Assembly (NCBI GenBank): GCA_036405135.1
Contig: DASWYF010000022.1
Location: 305,429-369,428 of the forward strand
Length of the DNA: 64,000 nucleotides
Origin: Verrucomicrobiia bacterium
GTDB taxonomy: Bacteria > Verrucomicrobiota > Verrucomicrobiia > Limisphaerales > JAEYXS01
Direction of reading: 5' to 3'
A program made the position numbers and the translations under genes. This document shows, in pieces, positions 25,931-34,838 of the stretch (its first letter is position 1; the number at the start of each line of letters is the position of its first letter). A model generated the notes under the pieces. That model worked only from the letters and a program-made list of their open reading frames with translations, was not told the DNA's origin and made no database searches.

Positions 25931-28036
25931 ATGCACTTGTTCCGAATTGTAGCTTCTTTGGCTTTGGCGACGGCGTTTTGCGTGAAGGCGCAGGCTGCGG
26001 AGTATGATGTGGTGGTGTATGGCGGCACGTCCGCAGCCGTGATCGCGGCGGTGCAGGCGAAGAAGATGGGGAAGACGACGATCATCGTCTCGCCGGACAA
26101 GCACTTGGGCGGTCTCTCCAGCGGCGGCTTGGGTTTCACGGATACGGGTAACAAGGCGGTGATCGGCGGGTTGTCGCGCGAATTTTATCATCGCATCTGG
26201 AAGCATTACGACCAGGCGGATGCGTGGAAGTGGCAGAAGAAGGAGCAATACGGTGGTAAGGGCCAAGGCACGCCAGCCATTGACGGCGCAGAGCGGACGA
26301 TGTGGATATTTGAACCGCATGCGGCGGAGAAGGTGTTCGAGAGTTTCATCAAGGATTACGAGATCAAGGTGGATCGCGATGAGTGGTTGGATCGGGCGAA
26401 GGGTGTGAAGAAAGAGGGCAACCGAATCAAGTCCATCACGACGTTGAGCGGGAAGACTTACACGGGGAAGATGTTCATTGATACGACGTATGAAGGCGAT
26501 CTGATGGCGGCGGCGGGTGTGGAGTATCACGTGGGGCGCGAGGCGACGAGTGTTTATGATGAGAAGTGGAATGGCATCCAGACGGGTGTGTTGCATCATC
26601 GCCATCATTTCGGTGTGTTGAAGGACGGCATCAGCCCCTATGTGGTGCCTGGTGATCCGAAGAGCGGCGTGATCCCGCGTGTGAGCAAGGAGCCGCCGGG
26701 GCCTTTCGGTGCGGGTGACAAGCGCGTGCAGGCTTACTGCTTCCGCATGTGCCTGACAGATCATCCGGAGAACATGATTCCGTTCCCGAAGCCGGAGGGT
26801 TATGACCCGAACCAGTATGAATTGCTGTTGCGCGTGTATGCGGCGGGTTGGAAGGAGACGTTCGGCAAGTTTGATGACATTCCGAACAAGAAGACGGATA
26901 CGAACAATCACGGGCCGATGAGCACGGATAACATCGGAATGAACTATGATTATCCAGAAGCTTCGTATGAGAAGCGCAAGGAGATCATCAAGGAGCATGA
27001 AACTTATCAGAAGGGCTGGCTGTATTTCATCGCGAATGATCCGCGAGTACCAAAGGACGTGCAGGCGGCGATGAAGAAGTGGGGCTTGCCAAAGGATGAG
27101 TTCAAGGACAACGGCAACTGGTCGTTCCAGCTCTACATCCGCGAGGCGCGCCGGATGATCGGCAAGTATGTGATGACGGAGAATGAATTGCTGAAAAAGC
27201 GTCCGACACCGGAATCGGTGGGCATGGGTTCCTACACGATCGATTCGCACAACGTGCAGCGTTACATCACGCCGGAAGGTTTTGTGCAGAACGAAGGTGA
27301 CATCGGTGTGGCGACGAAGGGGCCGTATGAGATCGCGTATGGTTCATTGGTGCCGAAAAAGGGGCAGGCGGACAATTTGTTCGTGCCGGTGTGCGTGTCG
27401 AGCTCGCACATCGCCTTCGGGTCCATCCGCATGGAACCGGTGTTCATGATCTTGGCGGAATCGGCGGCGACGGCGGCGGTGCTGGCGATCGATGGGAACT
27501 TGGCAGTGCAAGATGTGCCGTATGCGAAGTTGCGCGAGCTGTTGCTGAAGCAGGGGCAGATCCTGGAATACAAATCGCCGGAAGGTGCGAGCAATGCACC
27601 CGAAGGCAAGGGTGGTCTGGAAGCGGCGAAGCTGGGTGGCATCGTGGTGGATGATGCGCAGGCGAAGACGACGGGGCATTGGACGGATAGCGCAGCGGGC
27701 AAGACGTTCGTGGGGCACGGTTATCAGCACGATGGCAATGCGAAGGATGGGAAGTTCAGCGCGCGGTTCGAGGCGAAGTTGCCGAAGGCGGGCAAGTACG
27801 AGGTGCGGTTCGCGTATCCGGTGAATGGGAATCGCTCGAGCAAAGTACCGGTGACGGTGGAATATGCGGGCGGGAAAAAGACGATCACGGTGAATCAGAA
27901 GCAGGCACCGACGATCGAGGGAGCGTTCATCTCGCTGGGGGAATTTGAGTTCGCGGAGACGGGTGCGGTAGTGGTGACGAATGAGGGGACGGATGGGTTT
28001 GTGGTGATCGATGCGGTACAGTGGCTGGCGAAGTGA
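25931..28036 (+). CDS. Secreted FAD-dependent oxidoreductase with golvesin-like C-terminal domain
   Basis: 701 aa from the ATG at 25931, which opens a signal peptide (MHLFRIVASLALATAFCVKA); an upstream extension of 46 codons is poor. The Rossmann dinucleotide loop is YDVVVYGGTSAAVIAAVQAKKMG, followed by HLGGLSSGGLGFTDTG, the FAD_oxidored signature of PVC and Bacteroidetes exported proteins. The second half holds GSYTIDSHNVQRYITPEG and the conserved CVSSSHIAFGSIRMEP. The last 130 residues (GKYEVRFAYPVNGNRSSKVPVTV ... DGFVVIDAVQWL) resemble the golvesin/xanthan-lyase C-terminal domain. The substrate is probably a carbohydrate or its derivative; unknown. Confidence 0.88.
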   Translation: MHLFRIVASLALATAFCVKAQAAEYDVVVYGGTSAAVIAAVQAKKMGKTTIIVSPDKHLGGLSSGGLGFTDTGNKAVIGGLSREFYHRIWKHYDQADAWKWQKKEQYGGKGQGTPAIDGAERTMWIFEPHAAEKVFESFIKDYEIKVDRDEWLDRAKGVKKEGNRIKSITTLSGKTYTGKMFIDTTYEGDLMAAAGVEYHVGREATSVYDEKWNGIQTGVLHHRHHFGVLKDGISPYVVPGDPKSGVIPRVSKEPPGPFGAGDKRVQAYCFRMCLTDHPENMIPFPKPEGYDPNQYELLLRVYAAGWKETFGKFDDIPNKKTDTNNHGPMSTDNIGMNYDYPEASYEKRKEIIKEHETYQKGWLYFIANDPRVPKDVQAAMKKWGLPKDEFKDNGNWSFQLYIREARRMIGKYVMTENELLKKRPTPESVGMGSYTIDSHNVQRYITPEGFVQNEGDIGVATKGPYEIAYGSLVPKKGQADNLFVPVCVSSSHIAFGSIRMEPVFMILAESAATAAVLAIDGNLAVQDVPYAKLRELLLKQGQILEYKSPEGASNAPEGKGGLEAAKLGGIVVDDAQAKTTGHWTDSAAGKTFVGHGYQHDGNAKDGKFSARFEAKLPKAGKYEVRFAYPVNGNRSSKVPVTVEYAGGKKTITVNQKQAPTIEGAFISLGEFEFAETGAVVVTNEGTDGFVVIDAVQWLAK

Positions 28037-28179
28037 AAAATGCATGGTTTGTAACAAAAGGTGCAAAGGGAGAGGGCGGCGTTATGCTAAATGCGAGGAA
28101 GAGCAGGGCAATTATTAGACGATATGGGGATATGGCAAAATCTGTTGTAAGAAGTTTGCCGTATTGTTGCTTAGCTATC

Positions 28180-28207
28180 TTGACCTAGGACGGGATGTCT
28201 TTACTGT
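28180..28207 (+). promoter_or_regulatory. Candidate promoter of the TolC-SecA cluster
   Basis: TTGACC (28180-28185) and TACTGT (28202-28207) are 16 bases apart and end 25 bases before the TolC start. Moderate sigma-70 match, only suggestive. Confidence 0.33.
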
Positions 28208-28232
28208 GCGCTTATATTTTCGCACGAGACAC

Positions 28233-29921
28233 ATGACCTTTAAGTCGCTTAGTCACGAGAAAGCGTATTGCCTTAAATCGCTGATCAGAAAAGCCATTAT
28301 CGCCTGCACCCCCGTTCTTTGCTGCCTTCCGCTTAATGCGGCAACGAACGAGGTGGCAGGGGTGCCGGTGAAGCTGGAGGATTTTCTCAAGCAAGTTTGG
28401 GTGAGAAACGAATCATTGCAGATCCGTATCTTGGAGTCTGCCATCGCGGATGAACGGTACAAGGCCGAGAAAGGACTTTTCGAGCCTGAGCTGGTGATGG
28501 GTGCGGATGCAGTGGACCGCAGGCGTGCTAACACGGAGGAGCAACGGCGTAACTTGGGCGGCATCTTCGGCGGTGGTCCGAGCGTTTACAACGAGCGTAA
28601 CAAGACCTTTACGAGCGGGATTGAGTCTACAGCGCCGACGGGTGCAAAGGTCCGGTTGGGTTATACGTTGCAGACGTTTGAGAACAATGTGAACGCGGCA
28701 GCGAATCCGCATGGTGAATGGATCACGACCGTGGGATTAACGCTGACTCAGCCGTTGCTCAAGAACGGCGGTGTGACGGTCACGACCGCTGGCATCCGTG
28801 CGGCGGCGATCACCTCGGAGATCTCCTTTCAAGATTACCGCAAGAACATCATGGAGATCATCGGACAGGCGGAAGCCGCCTATTGGGATCTCTATCAGAC
28901 GCAGCAGCAGCTTGCGGTGGCGAAGGAGTCGTTGCGGATAGCGGAAACACTTCATGCGGACAACAAGAAGCGTTTTGAACTCGGCAAAGGTGCTGAGATC
29001 GAGATGAAGGTGTCTGAAGCGGCGATATCGGAGCGTATCGCGATCGTGAATGAAGCGCAGCAGCGTTTGCAGACTGCGCGCAGCAAAGCGGCGACGTTGC
29101 TTTCGGATTCGTGGTCGTCCATGGCGTTAAACATGGTCGCCGCCGATGTCCCCAATCTTGCCAAGCAGGATTATGACGTGATGAAGATGACGCAGGCGGC
29201 CTTTGAGCAGAACCCGGCGTATGCGTCTTTGGTGAAGCAGGCGGAACTGGAAGGACTGCGGGTGAAGGTGGCCAAAAATCAACGCATGCCTAACTTGGAC
29301 CTCAAGGGTGGTTATGGTTTCAGCGGGTTGGCGAAGAATCCGGGTGATTCGTGGAATGCAGCGCAGGATCAGGATTTCCCGAGCTGGTCGCTGGGCGTGG
29401 AATTTCGTGTGCCATTAGGTGGTGGGGTGAAGAGCCGTCATGAATTGAGGGCGGCGGAGTTGCGTCGCGAAGCCACGGCGCGTGCCTTGAACGGCATGGG
29501 CATCAATCTGGCCAACACATTGCGATCTTCTGTTTTCACGGTGGAGAGCCATCGGAGCAGCGTGGAGCTTTACGGGCAGGCATTGAAGGCGAACGAGGAG
29601 GTCTTCAACACGCAAGTCGCCCGCCTGGACGCCGGCAAGGTGGACAGCCGGGAGGTGTTGGATGCGGAGGAGGATGTGTTCCGCGCACGTCTGGCGGCAT
29701 TGGAGACGCAGGTGCGCTATCAAAAAGCGCTGCTGGAGCTGGACATCATCACAGGCACGATGCTGAAGGAGCGTAACTTGGATTTCACCCAGCAACAATT
29801 GCAGGAGAGCACCTCCGTGCTGGTGAATGGCGCCATCACGACTGAAAAGTACAATGAGTTTCTCAAGACGATGCAGATGGAGTATGACAAACGTCGTCCG
29901 CCGATCATCCGAACCCCCTGA
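28233..29921 (+). CDS. TolC-family outer membrane efflux protein
   Basis: 562 aa from the ATG at 28233, chosen because it precedes a signal-like hydrophobic stretch (AIIACTPVLCCLPLNAA). Two tandem OEP halves with the long helical repeats typical of TolC: LESAIADERYKAEKGLFEPEL, GQAEAAYWDLYQTQQQLAVAKESLRIAETLHADNKKRFELGKGAEIEMKV in the first half and ELRREATARALNGM..., EVFNTQVARLDAGKVDSREVLDAEEDVFRAR in the second. GLTLTQPLLKNG marks the first barrel hairpin. It would form the outer membrane duct for the HlyD-type adaptors encoded directly downstream (42 bases to the next gene). No RND or ABC pump follows; a SecA-type ATPase closes the cluster. Confidence 0.92.
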   Translation: MTFKSLSHEKAYCLKSLIRKAIIACTPVLCCLPLNAATNEVAGVPVKLEDFLKQVWVRNESLQIRILESAIADERYKAEKGLFEPELVMGADAVDRRRANTEEQRRNLGGIFGGGPSVYNERNKTFTSGIESTAPTGAKVRLGYTLQTFENNVNAAANPHGEWITTVGLTLTQPLLKNGGVTVTTAGIRAAAITSEISFQDYRKNIMEIIGQAEAAYWDLYQTQQQLAVAKESLRIAETLHADNKKRFELGKGAEIEMKVSEAAISERIAIVNEAQQRLQTARSKAATLLSDSWSSMALNMVAADVPNLAKQDYDVMKMTQAAFEQNPAYASLVKQAELEGLRVKVAKNQRMPNLDLKGGYGFSGLAKNPGDSWNAAQDQDFPSWSLGVEFRVPLGGGVKSRHELRAAELRREATARALNGMGINLANTLRSSVFTVESHRSSVELYGQALKANEEVFNTQVARLDAGKVDSREVLDAEEDVFRARLAALETQVRYQKALLELDIITGTMLKERNLDFTQQQLQESTSVLVNGAITTEKYNEFLKTMQMEYDKRRPPIIRTP

Positions 29922-29962
29922 GTTGCGACTTCTGCCCCTTCAATCAGCTATTTTCCAAAGCC

Positions 29963-30805
29963 ATGTATCTGCCGAATCAAAACTGTGAAGCCAAAGTAAG
30001 GGCGGGAATTTTTGCCGTCCTGCTGGCGTGCGCCGTTTGTGTGACCGCACAAGCCCAAACAACCGTGTCCGGCGTCACCGAACCGTTTCTGGATGTGCTG
30101 CTGAGCGCACCGGTAGCGGGGACGGTGGAGAAGCGGCTGGTGAAGGAGGGGGAGCCGATCAAGGCGGGGCAGGTGCTCATCGGATTGAAGAGCAAACAGG
30201 AAGAGCTGGAAGTCAAACGCCGCAAGATGATCGCCGAAAGCAAGGCAGAGTTGCAGGGTGCGGAAGCGCGGGTGAAGACGTCAAAGACAGACTTGGAATC
30301 CACCCGCAAGCTGTTTGCCGCGACCAAATCCGTCAGCAAAGACGATCTGGACAAGAAGGAGCTGGAATATCAACTCTCTGTAGCAGAAGCGGAGCGCTTG
30401 AAAGTAACCGAGGATCGCGAGGCGCTGGAGGCGGAGATGGCGGCTCAATTGCTGAAAGATCGTTCGATCATATCACCTCTGACGGGCTATGCCGTGGATA
30501 TTTATCGCGAAGTGGGTGAGGATTGCAAAGCACAGGAGCCGCTCATGCGCGTAGTGGACACGCGCCAATTTTATTTCGTGGCCAATGTGGATGCCAAGGC
30601 AGGTTACAATCTGAAAAACGGAGACACGGTACAGCTCCAGATCGAGGCAGGCAGCAAGATGGTGCCGGTGACGGGCAAGGTCAGCTTCGTTTCACCCGTG
30701 GTGGATGCGGCGAGCGGATTGCTGCGGGTCAAAGTGTTGTGCGAGAATGCCAACGGCCAGATCAAACCGGGCGTGGCGGGCACGATGCAAATCAACGCGC
30801 AATAA
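29963..30805 (+). CDS. HlyD-family periplasmic adaptor
   Basis: 280 aa. Signal peptide with hydrophobic core AGIFAVLLACAVCVTAQAQ. Lipoyl-like half-motifs VLLSAPVAGTVEKRLVKEGEPIKAGQVLIGL (about 45-75) and ISPLTGYAVDIYREVGEDCKAQEPLMRV (about 172-200) flank a coiled coil (about 75-160). A beta-barrel domain follows (FYFVANVDAKAGYNLKNGDTVQL). It would bridge the inner membrane component and the TolC duct. It is followed by a second HlyD protein with one base between stop and start. Confidence 0.9.
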   Translation: MYLPNQNCEAKVRAGIFAVLLACAVCVTAQAQTTVSGVTEPFLDVLLSAPVAGTVEKRLVKEGEPIKAGQVLIGLKSKQEELEVKRRKMIAESKAELQGAEARVKTSKTDLESTRKLFAATKSVSKDDLDKKELEYQLSVAEAERLKVTEDREALEAEMAAQLLKDRSIISPLTGYAVDIYREVGEDCKAQEPLMRVVDTRQFYFVANVDAKAGYNLKNGDTVQLQIEAGSKMVPVTGKVSFVSPVVDAASGLLRVKVLCENANGQIKPGVAGTMQINAQ

Positions 30806-30806
30806 C

Positions 30807-32669
30807 ATGAGTTCAATCAATCCTGCGCCAGCGCCGTCCACCTTCGCAGATGAAGCCGCGAAGCTGCGGCAGTTCAGCGGAACCCCACAGGAGTTTTGGC
30901 CTGCGTACCTGAAGCTCTGCGGCGAGATGGGCGGAGCTGCGCGAGCGGTCTTGATCCGCAAGGACAGCACGGACGGACGTTGGAAACAGTTGTCCGAATG
31001 GTCCTTGCCGGAGGCTTCTGCCGCAGGCTTGGCCCTGTTCCGCAATGCCTTGCTTTCGATGGCGGATGAATGCGGCGCGGCAGGCGTCTCCAAACGGGTG
31101 CTGGCTGCGGATGCCAAACCCGGCCCGACTTTTCCCGCCGGTGTGGCGGTGCGTTTGGTGCTGGCTTCTGCCCAGGATGTCTGCCTGGTGGCCCTGTTCC
31201 TGCCGAATGTTTCAGTGGCCGAGCTGGATTCTGTGGCCATGCGCTTGCAGCTAGTGGCGGATATCCCCAAATCCTATCAGGAACTGGGCCAGACGCGCCA
31301 ATCCCGCGCGGATGCCGAGAAGCTCGCTATCGTGCTGGATACGTTGGCGGAGGTGAATGCACAGACACGCTATACGGCGGCGGCGCTGGCCCTGTGCAAC
31401 AGCCTGGCCTCGCGTCTCCAATGCCAGCGCGTGAGCCTGGGATGGTTCGAAAACGGTTTCATCAAACTGCAAGCCATCAGCCGCACGGAGCGGTTTGACC
31501 CGAAGATGGAAGCCGTGGTCGCCATCGAGAAGACGATGGAAGAGGCCCTGGACCAGGATGACGAGATATTGTGGCCATCACCCGAGCACTACGCTTTGGT
31601 GAACCGGGATCATAGTGCCTTTGCGAAGGAGAACGGCAGCAGCGCGGTCTGCTCCATTCCGTTACGGCAGGCGGGCAAAGTCGCAGGCGTTCTTACTCTG
31701 GAGCGTGCGGAAGGCGAATTTGCGCTCACGGAGTTGCAGCAGTTGCGGCTGGTGGCGGATCAAGTGGTGAACCGGCTCGCGGATCTGAAGCGCCGCGACC
31801 GCTGGATGGGTGCGCGACTTGCGGAAGATGTGCGGGAGAAGCTGGCCGGGTTCATGGGGCCGGAGCATACGTGGATGAAGGCGACGGGAATCGCCATCGC
31901 GCTCGTGCTGGTGATCCTGTTCCTGGTGCGGCCGAACTATCGGGTGGAGGCAAATTACATCCTCCGCAGCGAAGAGGTCCGATATGTCGCCGCGCCATTC
32001 AACGGTTATCTGGAAGACGTGCTGGTGAGGCCTGGTGACACCGTGAAGGCGGGACAGGTCATCTTGCGTCTGAATCGCGACGATTTGTTGCTGGAGGAAG
32101 CGAGCGCTGCCGCGGAGATGAGCCGCTACCATCGCGAATCGGAGAAGGCCCGCGCGGGTGGTCAACTGGCGGAGATGCGCGTGGCGCTGTCCCAATATGA
32201 AGAGGCCAAGGCGCGGTTGAGCCTGGTGAAATACCGCCTCGCACGTTCGGAGATCAAGGCACCATTTGATGCGGTCGTGGTGGAAGGCGACTTGCGCAAC
32301 CGCCTCGGCGCACCGGTGGAGCTGGGAGAAGCCATGTTCCGTCTGGCCCGTACGGACAAACTCTACGTGGAGGCCGAGGTGAATGAGCGTGATGTGCACG
32401 AGATACTGAACAAGGAGACGGGCGAGATCGCGTTCGTGAGCCAGCCACACAAACGGTTTCCCATCAAAGTGGAACGCCTGGAACCGGCGGCCACGCCGAA
32501 GGATGGTAAAAACGTATTCCTCGTACGCTGCCAGTTTGAAGGAGCTCCGGAAGAGTGGTGGAGACCGGGCATGAGCGGTGTTTGCAAATTGAACGTGGGA
32601 AATCGCAGCCTGATGTGGATCATCACTCATCGCACAGTGGATTTCTTGAGGATGTGGTTCTGGTGGTAA
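30807..32669 (+). CDS. GAF domain - membrane helix - HlyD adaptor fusion
   Basis: 620 aa from the ATG at 30807 (a frame upstream exists only inside the previous gene). Residues 1 to about 180 look like a diverged GAF-like domain. A recognisable GAF covers about 190-330 (YTAAALALCNSLASRLQCQRVSLGWF ... SSAVCSIPLRQAGKVAGVLTLERAEGEF). After a basic stretch comes one membrane helix (ATGIAIALVLVILFLV, about 355-370), then an HlyD module: YVAAPFNGYLEDVLVRPGDTVKAGQVILRL, a coiled coil, SEIKAPFDAVVVEGDL and a beta-barrel. So a cytoplasmic sensory domain is wired to a periplasmic adaptor. The fusion is unusual and suggests cytosolic gating or substrate sensing by the exporter. 12 bases to the next gene. 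Confidence 0.88.
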   Translation: MSSINPAPAPSTFADEAAKLRQFSGTPQEFWPAYLKLCGEMGGAARAVLIRKDSTDGRWKQLSEWSLPEASAAGLALFRNALLSMADECGAAGVSKRVLAADAKPGPTFPAGVAVRLVLASAQDVCLVALFLPNVSVAELDSVAMRLQLVADIPKSYQELGQTRQSRADAEKLAIVLDTLAEVNAQTRYTAAALALCNSLASRLQCQRVSLGWFENGFIKLQAISRTERFDPKMEAVVAIEKTMEEALDQDDEILWPSPEHYALVNRDHSAFAKENGSSAVCSIPLRQAGKVAGVLTLERAEGEFALTELQQLRLVADQVVNRLADLKRRDRWMGARLAEDVREKLAGFMGPEHTWMKATGIAIALVLVILFLVRPNYRVEANYILRSEEVRYVAAPFNGYLEDVLVRPGDTVKAGQVILRLNRDDLLLEEASAAAEMSRYHRESEKARAGGQLAEMRVALSQYEEAKARLSLVKYRLARSEIKAPFDAVVVEGDLRNRLGAPVELGEAMFRLARTDKLYVEAEVNERDVHEILNKETGEIAFVSQPHKRFPIKVERLEPAATPKDGKNVFLVRCQFEGAPEEWWRPGMSGVCKLNVGNRSLMWIITHRTVDFLRMWFWW

Positions 32670-32681
32670 GCTGAAAACAGC

Positions 32682-34838
32682 ATGGAACAAGGACGCACAT
32701 TCAGTGAATCGTGGCACCGGGTGGCTGGTCAGAAGATCCAGCTCCGCCCCGGTGTACAGGTGCAGCGCCAGCAGTTCCGCGGGGAGCGCTGGATCGTGTT
32801 GCAAAACCCGCTGGCCAACCAGTTCTTCCGGTTGCGTCCGGAGGCTTATGAGTTTGTCTCGCGCCTGTGCCCGGACAAGACGGTGGAGGAAGTCTGGCAG
32901 GAGTGCCTCGATCGTTTCCCCGATACGGCCCCCGGGCAGGAAGCGGTGGTACAACTGCTCGCGCAGCTTTATCACGCGAACCTGCTTCAATATGAACTGG
33001 CGCCGGATGCCGAGCAGCTTTTCCAAAGACAACGCAAGCGTCAGCAACAAGAGTTAGGGTTGAAGTGGCTGAACATCATGTTCATGCGCTTCCCGCTCCT
33101 GGACCCAGACCGTTTTCTCGTCAAGACCCTGCCGTATGTGAATTGGTTGATCGGCCCGATCGGCATTCTCTTATGGCTCGTGGTGGTGGGACTCGGGGTG
33201 AAGACGGCGATGGACAATTCCACTGCGCTGCTGGACCACACGCAAGGCGTGCTCGCACCTTCCAATATTCTTTGGCTGTACCTGGGCATGGTCATCATCA
33301 AGACCATCCATGAATTCGGCCACGCTTATTTCTGCCGGAAGTTCGGCGGTGAAGTACATGTCATGGGTGTGATGCTCATGATCTTCACGCCGGTGCCGTT
33401 CGTGGATGCCACCGCGAGCTGGGGTTTCCGCAGCCGCAAGCAACGTGTGCTGGTAGGATGTGCGGGCATGATCGTGGAACTGTTCGTGGCGGCCATCGCG
33501 GCGATGGTTTGGGCGAACACGCAGAAAGGCGATATCATCAACAGTGTGGCGTTCAACATGATGTTCATCGCCTCCGTCTCCACGCTGCTGTTCAATCTGA
33601 ACCCCCTGATGCGTTTTGACGGTTACTATATCATGTCCGATCTGCTGGAGATCCCGAACCTGAACCAGCGTTCCATGATGCAGTTGATCTATGGTGTGGA
33701 GCGTCATGCATTCGGCATCAAGACGGCACAAAGCCAGGCCCACACCAGGAGTGAGGCAGGCTGGCTGACACTTTACGGTATCAGCTCATTGATCTATCGC
33801 ACCATCGTCTTCGCAGGCATCGTCTGGTTCCTGGCGGATAAATGGTTGCTGTTGGGCCTGATCATGGCGGCGGTATGCCTCTTCACCTGGCTGGTGGTGC
33901 CGACTTACAAATTCATCAAGTATCTGGCGAGCAGCCCGAAACTGGAGCGGACGCGCGCGCAGGCCGTCGGTGTGGTTGCGGTCACGGCGGCAGTGCTCAT
34001 CCTGTTGCTGGCGGTGATCCCGTTCCCGCATTACTTCCGCGCCTCAGGCGTGGTGCAGGCCAAGGAATGGAGCCAGATCATCGCCGAAGCGCCGGGTGAA
34101 GTCGTGGAAGTGCTCGCGAAACCAGGCCAGCCGATCAAGAAAGGCCAGCCGATCATCCGTCTGGAAAACCCGGAACTGGACATCCAACTGGCGCAAGCCC
34201 AGGCCAAACAGCAGGAAGTGGAAGCCCGCATACGCAATGCGATGCAACGTGATCTGACGGCGGTGGAGGCGTTGAAGAAGCGGCTCGACTCGATGAACAA
34301 GTTCGTCGAGCGTATCCGCAAGGAACAGCAGAATCTCACCGTGCGTGCGCGTCACGATGGCATATGGGTGGCTCCCGGTGTGGAGGACATCCAGCAACGC
34401 ATGGTCAAGCGCGGTTCCCCGCTGGGACTGCTGGTGAATCCGAAATCCTTCGAGTTCTCCGTCACAGTCTTGCAAGAGGATGTGGACCGTATTTTCCGTC
34501 CGGAAATTCCTCAGGCTGAAGTGCGGCTGCCCGGCACTGCGGAAATGCCGTTGGGTGTGGGCAAGCTCCGCGCCATCCCGGGCGAACAAATGAATCTGCC
34601 GACTCCGGCCCTCGGGTGGCAGGGTGGCGGTGATGTGGCCATCAACACGCAGGAACGTTCCGGCCGCATGGCGGCTGAACCGTTCTTCGCCGTGACAGGT
34701 GAATTCTCCGAGACTCCGGAGATCGCGCTACTGCACGGCCAGACGGGCAAGATCCGGTTTAAACTGGAGAATGAGCCCCTGGTGCCGCGCTGGATACGGC
34801 GCCTCGGCCAATTGCTGCAAAAGCGCTTTCAGTTTTGA
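32682..34838 (+). CDS. PqqD-like - M50 site-2 protease - HlyD fusion
   Basis: 718 aa. Residues about 15-105 resemble the PqqD winged-helix peptide-binding fold (WIVLQNPLANQFFRLRPEAYEFVSRL ... VVQLLAQLYHANLLQ). Then a polytopic membrane part with the M50 zinc motif H210-E-F-G-H214 in IIKTIHEFGHAYFCRKFGG and a second-site Asp313 in NLNPLMRFDGYYIMSD. Further helices run to about 460. The C-terminal third is an HlyD module: QIIAEAPGEVVEVLAKPGQPIKKGQPIIRLENPE, coiled coil, LTVRARHDGIWVAPGVED. HExxH and the distal Asp are intact, so proteolysis is likely. PqqD domains bind leader peptides, which suggests a peptide substrate. The stop overlaps the SecA-like start. Confidence 0.9.
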   Translation: MEQGRTFSESWHRVAGQKIQLRPGVQVQRQQFRGERWIVLQNPLANQFFRLRPEAYEFVSRLCPDKTVEEVWQECLDRFPDTAPGQEAVVQLLAQLYHANLLQYELAPDAEQLFQRQRKRQQQELGLKWLNIMFMRFPLLDPDRFLVKTLPYVNWLIGPIGILLWLVVVGLGVKTAMDNSTALLDHTQGVLAPSNILWLYLGMVIIKTIHEFGHAYFCRKFGGEVHVMGVMLMIFTPVPFVDATASWGFRSRKQRVLVGCAGMIVELFVAAIAAMVWANTQKGDIINSVAFNMMFIASVSTLLFNLNPLMRFDGYYIMSDLLEIPNLNQRSMMQLIYGVERHAFGIKTAQSQAHTRSEAGWLTLYGISSLIYRTIVFAGIVWFLADKWLLLGLIMAAVCLFTWLVVPTYKFIKYLASSPKLERTRAQAVGVVAVTAAVLILLLAVIPFPHYFRASGVVQAKEWSQIIAEAPGEVVEVLAKPGQPIKKGQPIIRLENPELDIQLAQAQAKQQEVEARIRNAMQRDLTAVEALKKRLDSMNKFVERIRKEQQNLTVRARHDGIWVAPGVEDIQQRMVKRGSPLGLLVNPKSFEFSVTVLQEDVDRIFRPEIPQAEVRLPGTAEMPLGVGKLRAIPGEQMNLPTPALGWQGGGDVAINTQERSGRMAAEPFFAVTGEFSETPEIALLHGQTGKIRFKLENEPLVPRWIRRLGQLLQKRFQF

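Noticed and set aside
25835..27250. 471-aa minus-strand frame
   Set aside because: Shadow of the FAD oxidoreductase gene in GC-rich DNA; composition (Arg/His rich) is not protein-like.
31662..33050. 462-aa minus-strand frame
   Set aside because: Antisense of the GAF/HlyD and M50 genes, with no motif.
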